DNA of 63,918 nt from Phoronis australis (lineage: Eukaryota > Phoronida > Phoronidae): assembly GCA_002633005.1 (NCBI GenBank), contig NMRA01000305.1:280195-344112 (forward strand), written 5' to 3'. The position numbers were made by a program, and so were the translations under genes. The stretch's first letter is position 1. Every line of letters starts with the position of its first letter. A model generated the notes under the pieces. That model worked only from the letters and a program-made list of their open reading frames with translations, made no database searches and was not told the DNA's origin. Of this stretch, positions 32,101 through 38,900 are shown one piece after another.

Positions 32101-32499
32101 CATAGGCAAGTAACATATTGTTGTAGATGTGTTTCCGGTGAATCATATGAGCCTCTGTTAGCTATTCGCTAACGGGCAATTGCCTATTAGCTGATTGGTT
32201 AGCACGCTTGCTGGTTTTATGGGGGTCGCTGGTTCAATTCCCGGGTCGGGTAATCTCGGCTATTACTACAATACCATAACAATGCAGTGAAACTGCAAAT
32301 GGACAAGGGACATTTCATAAAAAGATCACGAACATAAAATCAAACTCATCAGGCTCATGCCAGTGGCTTGAGACGAAAGACAATTAAGCAATTAACATGC
32401 GATTACCACCCACCTTCCCGGTACACTTTGGGCATTTCTTTTCCAAAATGTCGGTTTCTCCTGCTCTTTATAATTTGGGTTTCCGAAGCTCGACATCAT
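17858..32499 (-). CDS. TBC1D22: TBC1D22 Rab GTPase-activating protein (12 coding exons)
   Basis: TBC-domain proteins accelerate GTP hydrolysis by Rab GTPases; vertebrate TBC1D22A/B are Golgi-associated and bind ACBD3 (family knowledge). Exons in gene order: 32499-32414, 29125-29078, 27596-27343, 25986-25810, 24962-24892, 24429-24301, 23544-23479, 23067-22947, 20992-20807, 19956-19829, 19353-19258, 17992-17858; 1497 nt, 498 residues, phases consistent. The N-terminus has FWKRN and PVYGAQHPP, as in TBC1D22. The TBC domain spans about residues 205-440. The catalytic arginine finger IHIDVPR (IxxDxxR) gives Arg262 and the glutamine finger GYVQG gives Gln297, so the protein should be active. ADSFWCMSKLLDGIQDNYTF and FHLYVCAAFL are strong signatures. 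Length is close to human TBC1D22B (about 505). Invertebrates usually have one gene, so A versus B is not assignable. Confidence 0.95.
18536..18714 (+). mobile_element. MITE family 3, copy 1
   Basis: About 180 bp with terminal inverted repeats AATTGACCTATCGC and GCGATAAGTCAATT; internal inverted pair around TTTTACTCGACAAACAACAC. A related copy is at about 46236-46386. Lies in the last TBC1D22 intron. Confidence 0.75.
19258..19353 (-). CDS. TBC1D22: TBC1D22 exon 11
   Basis: Acceptor TTTCAG, donor GTAAAG; 96 bases, phase 0. Encodes CEPDGFASFHLYVCAAFL. Confidence 0.95.
19409..19520 (-). mobile_element. tRNA-derived SINE family 2, copy 1
   Basis: Minus strand: GCCTAGAGCATCTGTACGG, B-box-like TAGGTTCAAGTA, and tail TAGGTCATGTGATGTGGCC then AACAGATGGCGTG. 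It ends about 55 bp upstream of TBC1D22 exon 11. Confidence 0.75.
19763..19830 (-). repeat. 68 bp duplicated segment covering a splice donor, copy 1
   Basis: Identical 68 bp to 20184-20251. On the minus strand it begins TGGTAAGTATGGGTCAAGGG, so it includes the last two bases of TBC1D22 exon 10 and its entire 5' splice site. Confidence 0.9.
19829..19956 (-). CDS. TBC1D22: TBC1D22 exon 10
   Basis: Acceptor TTTTTAG, donor GTAAGT. Encodes VEYLQFAFRWMNNLLMRELP and RLWDTYL. The donor lies inside a 68 bp sequence duplicated at 20184-20251. Confidence 0.95.
20184..20251 (-). repeat. 68 bp duplicated segment covering a splice donor, copy 2
   Basis: Exact second copy in TBC1D22 intron 9 that presents a perfect but apparently unused donor TGGTAAGTATGG on the transcribed strand. 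Confidence 0.9.
20579..20622 (-). mobile_element. SINE family 2 tail fragment
   Basis: Reverse complement reads GGTCATGGGATGTGGCCAAC then AGGTGGCATGCAGACC, the family 2 tail without the tRNA-like head. Confidence 0.6.
20807..20992 (-). CDS. TBC1D22: TBC1D22 exon 9
   Basis: Acceptor TTTCAG, donor GTAAGT. Encodes IEADSFWCMSKLLDGIQDNY and TFAQPGIQVKVNDLAGL, near-identical to vertebrate TBC1D22. Confidence 0.96.
21130..22535 (-). repeat. CTCF-motif-rich tandem repeat element, copy B (interrupted by gap)
   Basis: Reverse-oriented copy. The 5' palindrome GCGTCCACATATAAATATGT lies at 22507-22526; the 3' hairpin CAACGCGGAGCGTTG lies near 21140. Most of the interior is the 734 N gap. Exact CTCF-core matches remain at 22150-22163 and 22296-22309. 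A GGAC microsatellite sits at about 22455-22490. Lies in TBC1D22 intron 8. Confidence 0.82.
21407..22140. other. Assembly gap (734 N)
   Basis: Run of N within repeat copy B in TBC1D22 intron 8. The flanking exons join in phase, so no coding sequence need be missing. Confidence 1.
22537..22625 (+). mobile_element. SINE family 1 tail fragment
   Basis: ATTGCAGGCGGTCTGGTACA followed by an expanded hairpin (GTAGCAGAC) and a GGGCCC(A/G)CTGCACTGATC block, as in the SINE 1 tail. Abuts the 5' end of repeat copy B. Confidence 0.65.
22740..22920 (+). repeat. Dispersed repeat, hormone-free non-coding (copy 1 of 3)
   Basis: Contains TTTTTGATGGACCTTTATGC and TTTTGGAGAACAATGCCTAA. Related sequence lies at about 48940-49100 (same orientation) and about 50440-50620 (opposite). 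Function unknown; probably an old transposon family. Confidence 0.45.
22947..23067 (-). CDS. TBC1D22: TBC1D22 exon 8 (glutamine finger)
   Basis: Acceptor CCACAG, donor GTATGT. Encodes IFERILFIWAIRHPASGYVQ then GMNDLVTPFFVVFLSEF; YVQ is the second catalytic motif. Confidence 0.95.
23479..23544 (-). CDS. TBC1D22: TBC1D22 exon 7 (arginine finger)
   Basis: 66 bases, acceptor CACAG, donor GTATAC, phase 0. Encodes IHIDVPRMNPLIPMFQQ; contains the IxxDxxR catalytic motif. Confidence 0.94.
24301..24429 (-). CDS. TBC1D22: TBC1D22 exon 6
   Basis: Acceptor CTTTCAG; donor is the non-consensus GTCGGT. 129 bases, phase 0 at both ends. Encodes GYLPANQDRRRPTLERKRQE and YFSFIEQYF. Confidence 0.93.
24892..24962 (-). 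CDS. TBC1D22: TBC1D22 exon 5
   Basis: Acceptor TTTTCAG, donor GTAAGT; 71 bases. Encodes QLQKACWSGISNAVRPVTWK plus ILA, the first helix of the TBC domain. Confidence 0.93.
25510..25730 (+). repeat. Dispersed repeat shared with the MGLL introns
   Basis: GCATGTCAATTTCAAAAAGC and CGCAAAATGCTAAGCCGC recur, diverged, at about 54265-54395 and 55410-55490. Probably an old transposon family; no coding capacity. Confidence 0.45.
25810..25986 (-). CDS. TBC1D22: TBC1D22 exon 4
   Basis: Acceptor CTTGCAG, donor GTGAGT. Ser-rich linker, then LNKYDKLQKLLTGPSVDL, which leads into the TBC domain. Confidence 0.92.
26097..26179 (+). repeat. (GT)n / (GCGTGT)n microsatellite
   Basis: About 83 bp of alternating purine-pyrimidine GT, GCGT and GCGC in TBC1D22 intron 3, a potential Z-DNA former and a likely polymorphic locus. 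Confidence 0.95.
27343..27596 (-). CDS. TBC1D22: TBC1D22 exon 3
   Basis: Acceptor TTTCAG, donor GTAAGA. Encodes KPRDSFQKYQ, DAWDDTDDDLTMNS and VESTALAVLHSHMSK, matching the acidic and low-complexity N-terminal region. Confidence 0.92.
27940..28145 (+). mobile_element. tRNA-derived SINE related to family 1
   Basis: Contains a clear B box GGAGGTTCGAATCCC and a tail hairpin CGTCTGATGCAACGTGTATC, the same tail design as family 1 with a different head. Lies in TBC1D22 intron 3... counted from its 5' end as the intron between exons 3 (27343-27596) and 2 (29078-29125). Confidence 0.7.
28482..28617 (+). mobile_element. MITE family 2, copy 1
   Basis: Begins GGCCAATCCAGTATTTTTTA then poly-G and ends GACCCTGTGGATTCGCC, imperfect inverted termini. 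Interior TGATATCACTAAAATGAAG matches 47345-47503. Confidence 0.65.
29078..29125 (-). CDS. TBC1D22: TBC1D22 exon 2
   Basis: Acceptor TTGCAG, donor GTAGGT; 48 bases. Encodes PVYGAQHPPMHDKIG, the conserved N-terminal motif of the family. Confidence 0.93.
30252..30286 (+). repeat. Truncated 5' LTR remnant
   Basis: TGTTGTGAATGTTGGTTTGT plus GTGGTCTCGTCTTT matches the first 35 bases of the LTR at 31870 with one mismatch, then diverges. Confidence 0.7.
30326..30640 (+). CDS. Gag-like protein with CCHC zinc knuckle (retroelement)
   Basis: Open frame of about 104 codons. A helical segment with LHNKMDELKSDLIENRREV is followed by a Pro/Ser-rich stretch and CFRCGKLGHCQLAC, a perfect C-x2-C-x4-H-x4-C nucleocapsid-type knuckle that binds nucleic acid in gag proteins. 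The frame ends TGA at 30638-30640. No upstream capsid homology is evident, so this is probably the 3' part of a deleted gag gene. Confidence 0.7.
   Translation: MFRCSRYNDLDASVSFLMTNNAKLHNKMDELKSDLIENRREVSNNFNKLFAMLQTQSPKRPSPSSPRVSPSSSPGRSSNPPPRCFRCGKLGHCQLACWNSASPR
30657..31431 (+). CDS. Unrecognised Ser/Thr/Val-rich retroelement ORF
   Basis: Open frame of about 255 codons downstream of the gag-like frame and in a different frame; first possible codon after a TGA at 30654-30656, no AUG near the start. The sequence is rich in Ser, Thr, Val and Asp (for example SVPSTEDDSIVSNPVDS) with a Cys-containing end (NPDCNPILVTQSLFLCDLDE). No aspartyl-protease DTG/DSG triad or polymerase motif is seen. 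Stop TAG at 31426-31428. Real product or decayed pol-gene neighbour cannot be told. Confidence 0.4.
31856..31869 (+). other. Polypurine tract
   Basis: AGGGAGGGGAGGAA directly before the TGTTGTG start of the LTR; the expected plus-strand primer position. Confidence 0.75.
31870..32281 (+). repeat. 3' LTR of the retroelement
   Basis: 412 bp, starting TGTTGTGAATGTTGG and ending CCATAACA (TGTT...AACA termini). An ATTAAA near 32089 could be the poly(A) signal. Bases 32190-32253 resemble a tRNA: TAGCTGATTGGTTAGC (A box) and CTGGTTCAATTCCCGGG (B box). The LTR ends 133 bp from TBC1D22 exon 1. Confidence 0.75.
32414..32499 (-). CDS. TBC1D22: TBC1D22 exon 1 (coding part)
   Basis: Two adjacent ATGs (32499-32497 and 32496-32494) begin MMSSFGNPNYKEQEKPTFWK; then RNAQSVPG and donor GTGGGT. 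Either Met could be used. Confidence 0.88.
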
Positions 32500-32907
32500 T
32501 GAATGTTCTGATGAGCAACATAACACTACACACGGCGGTTAGTATGTATTAGTAGATATCTCTTTAAAGAGTTAAAACTCTCCCTCATTTTATGGTCACA
32601 ACATCTGACTGTCGAAGATTTAGGATTTAGCGCATACTCAAAGGTGTAAAGCCAACAACTTCCGGGATTTCCCAAACATAGTTGAAAATCCAATTTTCGA
32701 ATTTTACTGCCATACAGAATATTTTTCATCAAATACATGGAAATTGAGTAGTACCGAGATATATTAGAGATGGTGAAAGATTTCTAATTTCAAGTATTGT
32801 AAAGTTTAATTAAATGCGAAAATAAAGGTGCAAAACTTTAATGACTTTCTTCAAGACTTCAAGCAGCCTCGTTTCGGTCTTGCTGTGGTGCCCTCCATCT
32901 TGAAATA
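32500..32907. promoter_or_regulatory. Bidirectional TBC1D22/ATP5F1C promoter
   Basis: The two start codons point away from each other across 408 bp. An ETS/GABP-type ACTTCCGG lies at 32658-32665 and a YY1-like CTCCATCTTG ends just before the ATP5F1C start (about 32893-32902). Both are common in nuclear genes for mitochondrial proteins. No TATA box is placed clearly. Transcription start sites are inferred only. Confidence 0.65.
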
Positions 32908-32945
32908 ATGTTCACAAGAGCGGCCCTCAGTTTTGCGCCGCAATG
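32908..32945 (+). CDS. ATP5F1C: ATP5F1C exon 1 (transit peptide)
   Basis: [12 protein letters not shown] plus two bases; donor GTGAGG. Joins in phase to exon 2 across a 2.8 kb intron. Confidence 0.88.
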
Positions 32946-35900
32946 GTGAGGATTTACCTATAGCTTACACTTAAACGATTGATTTTTGAATTCATATTTT
33001 TTTACAGAAAGCTCTAAACGAAATGCCAGTGTGTATGAACTGCTGATCATTCAGCAGATTTTCTATCGGTTTGGCCGAGGCTCTCTCGAATTCAGTCTCA
33101 GAACTTTGAAGTCTCGCAATCCTCGAACTTCACTCTTCTCCACTGCAGACCGGCACAGTCATCCACTTAATTCTCCATCTTCAAATTTTAAGTGACATAC
33201 TGGTGGCTTCCTTTTTTTATAGTGGTATAAACCGAGGATTCAGAAAGTAACTATGCTATAGCACATGTTCAGTGTCAGTGATAGCCAGCCAGCTGTATGA
33301 AGACTGTCGTCAAAATACAGCTAGGTACCTCTGTGTGTATTTCTTCCATAGACCCCGAAATTGCACACAGCCAGGGTAGTTCTGTTCGTCAACTCGCCGT
33401 GAAACTTGTATCAACATGTAGAGCTGAGTAAATACCGGACGGTGTGCATGCAAAATCTGGGAGTCAACCGACACTCACCTTGCCCATTACAGCCGTTTAA
33501 GTGAAAAACAATGCAATAAACGTCATTTTCTTGCATAACTCTCCGCCTTTTCTCTCAATGAAAAGTATGTCGTCGTTTTGAAAACAATACGCTCTTGTCA
33601 TGCGCACGCGGCATTTCCTAAATTTTTGCGACATCTCTCCGGAGATGATGATAGCTTGGCAGCAGCAAAATTTCTTCTCAAATTTCGTTTTTCCGTATCA
33701 CAATTCTAAAAATTTACAATGAAGTGAAACCAATTCCGATAATTTGTTGTGACGTGTACGCAGGCCTTTATCCAGGATTTTGAAAACGGTGTCCAAAATG
33801 GGGTTCCCAATATTCCAGGGCGTCCATGATTCCGATGCGTAACCCCCCACCCCCAGCAATACCCCCAAACACACAGATTTTTTTACAAAAAAATGTAAGG
33901 TTTTTACATCTAAGTTTATAAAACAGCCTTCTATGGTGAGCATTTTTACTAAAAAAACTGTAGACCAAGAATTTTACAATGCTGTCAATCAAGTCTCAAA
34001 ATAGCAACAATGCATATACTTTGTATATACATTGTATGTTTCTTCCTGCCTTGAAAAAAGAGCCCCCGCTGTGAGCCTTCAGAGGCTTCCTAGTATTCAT
34101 TACAATGTGCGAGTCCAAACTTGAAAGGTTCGTATTGACAGTGGGCGTCCAAATGATACACTGGGCGTCCTTGCCATGTTGTCCAGATTAGTGCTAGGGC
34201 CTCTATTTGGACGCCCAGGATGTATGCTGCATAAAGCCCTGTGTGTACGCAATCTCATGAAAGAAGAACAGTTGATTGAAGAATCGGCGAAAAAAGAAAC
34301 TGGCCAATAGGTGATGCATTATTTCTTGGCGCCGAAAGCCGTCGCCAAATATCTCTCCACATCTTTAGCAACAGAATAACGCTAGAACGCCATTTTTTCC
34401 AACATTGATAAATAATTTTGTTTACTCAAGGAAGAGTGCAGTTTTTAAATTAAGGACACTAATTTTGTGTCAGATTAATTTTATCTTGCCACTTTTTTAC
34501 CCACATTGGTGCAAAGCTTTATATTTATATACAGCTTTGTACCAAGGCTATGTCAGTGACTGGCAGTGTCTAGCAACTGCAATTTTGATTTCAAATTATA
34601 TCATCCTTGACCATCCGCGATCTGCCGCTTTTTGTGCAAATGCTTGTGCATATATCTGTCTTGTTGGGGGATGTAGGGAATTTCCCCTCTGAGAAGACAC
34701 TGGTACCTTTCCCTCAGGCAAGTGAGGACCTAGGCAACATGTAGCAGCTTGGTTCGCCGGTTAGGGGCTATAATACTTCCCACCGCTGTCTGTACGCATT
34801 TTGTTCCATGTATTTTCGACGGGCAGTAGGCCAAATCCGGCCACCGATTTTGAATTTTCACCTCGTCAAAAATACATTCCATACTTAAAACTATCACTTA
34901 AAAAAGCGCTTACTTTCTTCATTGGTCCTTTTTACTTCTATACATATCTTTGATGAAGTTTAGTTATGAGAATTAAGTTGACTTTGGCGAAGAATTCTAA
35001 CTCCACTTTTTTGGTTGCTGTTTACTTTTAAATCATGTGCGCAATTACCACAAAGTATGTCAACTGAGTCACGTGAGTTAGGCAAAGGCTAGCGCAAGAC
35101 TGAGCGAAGCGCGTGACGCTAGCACGTGACGCTAGCGCGTGACGCTTGCCAAAGAGCATGAGAAGGGGTCAGATGATATTTGTAAGATTTGTGTTCTTTG
35201 GACTTTTTATTCGTCAACTTGCGTGATTTCACGTAACTTCCTCAAAATGGCATCCGGTAAGAGAAACTCGAGCAAACCGCGACAGGTTTTCATCGATTTG
35301 TTTAAATTATCTTCACTGAATCATCACCAGACTTATGGTATGAGTTGTTTATAACTCCATGTGCATATATGCATGTTTCATGTGATTTGATTTTCTGTAT
35401 TTTGAAATGGGTAACTTTTTGTAGGGATGTACTATCGCCCCTATATGCCTGTGCGATGTAATTGCTTAGTGAGGACACTGTAAGCTTACTGGGTCAAATC
35501 GTAGCACACGGAAACAATGAGTGGACCATACTGTGATTGGAAAGTACAACGGACTCTAACAACTCATAATACCTAATTCATTCGACGTCTGGGATTGTGG
35601 CCCTGTAGTGTTGGAGTGCTCACTCACTAATAAAAATTTCCGAGAATATGCATTGTCTTTTATTTTTTGCTGATCATTTGTTTTCATTTAGTTACCTGTT
35701 CTCATTATAAGGTAATGCTGTCAATTCTAGTACTGTCTTTTTCTATCCCTGTTGTCTCATTTGTTAACAAATCTGATTTTCATTTCCAGTGGCCAGGTGC
35801 GGAACATGGCGACATTGAAGGAAAGTAAGTAGAGCAGTAATTGTTAATGTATGTATAGGCGAGACCAGGCCTTCATCTAGAGGGTGTCCGGGGTGTTCAA

Positions 35901-38900
35901 GTGGATGCCCTGACTCAACTTTAGACTCGCTAGCTAAGACGCTCTGTTAAGCATTTGACGTCGTATTCAGCATTTGGAGACAAGCGCTGAAAGCATTGGT
36001 GTTTCTTTTAACTTACTTATACACAGCTCTAGGAGCTCATTGCTCTGTCGAGAACAAAAAATTTAGTCAAGGCATTATGTAAGGTACGGTAGACTATTAC
36101 AGTAACAGTAATGGTCTACTGTACCTTACTGAGTACCATGTCTTCATAGTAACGTATCGCACTCTATTAGCAATTTGACCTGGGGTCAAAAAACTCAGTC
36201 GCACGTCATTGGTCATGGACTCACTGAGAAATTGGGATACCCACTTTGGAGGACTTATTTTTTGAAATTTGTCAGTCTGTGTCGTGCCCTTGATAAAAAG
36301 CATATTGTTTGAAACATGGTTAATATTTTGGTATATCAGGAATATCTATAGTAGCGGGTGCTACATTGCTCGTGCCTGGCGCATTTAAGTACTTAATGCT
36401 ATTCAACCAAAATTTGTTTGCTGGCATATTGTAGTGTTTGCATTGAGTCAGCAATAGTCTATGTTAAACTTGGCATTGATGATGTCTCTGCCTCCACCAA
36501 GGCATTTTGGGTATTGCTACTTGTGGTAAACACCTGTGTTTCCATGTAATCATTGGTTACAGTTTCCATCCGTCTCAAGTCTGTCAAGAGTATTCAAAAG
36601 ATCACCAAGTCTATGAAGATGGTGTCGGCTGCCAAATACGCCCGTGCTGAAAAGGAGCTGAAGCCAGCCCGACCGTACGGGGCTGGAGCCAAAGGTAAGG
36701 GTGTTGGGAGTTGTATGTGATAGAACTCTTCAAATGCTCTCATGTGATTAGTGTGGCTGTAACTGTGTGCGTTTATAAGGCTTGTGCACCATTTTTAAAA
36801 ATGTTTATTTCACCTAACAGACAGTACATAAAATAATACACGTGCCAGCCGTAAATGAAAAACATATGCCATACCCATACGTTTGAGGCTGCGTGGACAG
36901 ACGTCAGCTTGACGAACTTCTTGTCGAAATTATTGAGCTGTTCAGTTGTACTTTTGTCATAACGAAGTCGTGTATTTGTCAAAGTCAGAGTTTGATGTGA
37001 TTGTGCCTAGCCATTAACATCTTCATAAATGGTCTTACATTATGAGTAGTCGGTATTTGTACAAAGTGCGCAGAGCAACGCCTGTCCAGATTTAGTCAGC
37101 ATTAAAACTGATTCTGTTTGAAAAAAGTGGGTATTTAGTTGTAGGTTTGTGTGTTGACATTTGGTCAAATCGTGGCATTGCTCGGTTTAGTTTGAAAACA
37201 ACTGTGTGTCCACTGCAAAAAATGATATATGCTGTTAGGTAGTCGGTATAATAGGAACCAGTGTTCTCCATAAACTGTTCTGACTCATTGACAGTAACGA
37301 GTATGAATTCCATCTTGACAAGTTTGGCTTACTTGATTTGAGTCTGAAAACCTATGCATTGCGTTTGCACTTTTGGAAGATTAGTCTTTTCTTAACCAAG
37401 CTAGGACATTTTGGACTTTTGTCTTATATTTTAAGACCTAACATACATCTCCCTGTGGAATCGGCATAAACTTTTGAACATTTTCACTAATCTTGTAAAA
37501 CCCAGTGAATTTGAATTTTTTGAGTGTTGACCCTTCGAAGGAGAAGTATCAAAAATTGACCAAGAAACACCTAAAGAACACCTGGTTGGAGACATTTTCA
37601 TATAATTCATGCGCCTCTAAGGGATTATTTGGGGTAAAACATTTCTTAAGAAATTCGAATTGTTCCAGATATAAGGACCTGTTTATAAATACGCTGATAT
37701 ATGGTAGTGACTGTGCTGTAACTCTCTTTGTGCGGATCACTGGCTGGTTGTAGATTGATGGCTGGGGTGCATTGCAAGGTAGTGATCAGTAATGTAGAGC
37801 AGCAAATCGTCAACCAATGGTCGTCGCTCTAATAGCCAACGGAGAAAATAGAAAGCTCTAAAATGGCCGTGTTTGAAGATGGAGAATGTAGTGGTGGCTA
37901 AAGTAATATCGATGAACCCACCGGGAACTACCAGCATTTAAAATTTTCATCTCACTTTAGGGGTTTCTTAATAGTAGCATTTTATGTGTGTGTCTGTCTT
38001 TTACGTGTGTTGCTGTTACTAAACACTGGACGTGCTTCTCTTGCAGCTTTCTTTGACAAGGCTGAGCTGCAAGCGGAGGAACCCAAGCCTGCGACCCTGT
38101 TGATTGCTGTGACGTCCGACAGGGGTCTCTGTGGTGCAGTACACTCCACCATAGTGAAGCAAGTACGAGCCAAACTGGCCGAGGCAAAAAATCCCGAGAA
38201 TATCAAAGTTGTTGTCATCGGTGACAAGGCTAGACTCATGCTCCGAAGGTGAGCGTGTATTTAATGTATAGCGAACAAAGTTTATTTGTTGTAGATTCTT
38301 TGTTCACTGGCACTGATCACATATTTTAAAAGTTTTCAGTTGTTTATCAGGCTTTAGGGCTGATTCGACGCTATAGACACAGTGGTCATTCCAGAATTTC
38401 AAGTTTATGGTTTAAGTGACCCTGCTGGCAAGGGGCTTTTTGAGAAAATGTGTGGCTATTCATTAAATGTGTAAAACCTCTGCACCAACTTTGACAAAAA
38501 TAATTTCCAAACTGATCATTGCTCAAGGGCTGTGAGTGCACACAATTTCTCACATTGGTTGACGGTAATTACGGCATAGAGTATTAAAAATGATACGACA
38601 CTTATTTGGTTCTACTATCATTGTAATTAGTGATAAAAAATAATTCACTGGTTTACCATGTCGTATTTAAGTTTAACTTGGTATGTCACAGCAACACAAT
38701 AATGTGAAAGATTTATAATTGATATGTTAAGGGTAAGTCCTATCAGTCAGATATTTACTGCCCGTAGGACCCCGTTCTGCATAAAACCCTGCGTCAGTAT
38801 TTAGGCGGAGGGGACTAATGCCACTAAGACACGTTTTGGAATAAACACTGCAGATTATTAAGTTAACATAATGGTGCAGGAATGGGGGACTTTCAAGAAG

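Larger units (their letters stand above)
30252..32281 (+). mobile_element. Non-autonomous gag-like LTR retroelement remnant
   Basis: Lies in TBC1D22 intron 1 in the opposite orientation to that gene. From left: a 35 bp remnant matching the LTR start (30252-30286), a gag-like frame with a CCHC knuckle (30326-30640), a second frame (to 31428), non-coding sequence, a polypurine tract (31856-31869) and a 412 bp 3' LTR. No protease, reverse transcriptase or integrase is visible, so it could move only in trans. The 5' LTR is truncated, apparently by a deletion joining LTR position 35 to internal sequence. The flanks (left CTAGG, right ATGCA) do not form a target duplication. Confidence 0.7.

Noticed and set aside
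35139-35354. 71-codon frame with [13 protein letters not shown] as ATP5F1C first exon
   Set aside because: Out of phase with exon 2; the exon at 32908 fits in phase and resembles known presequences.
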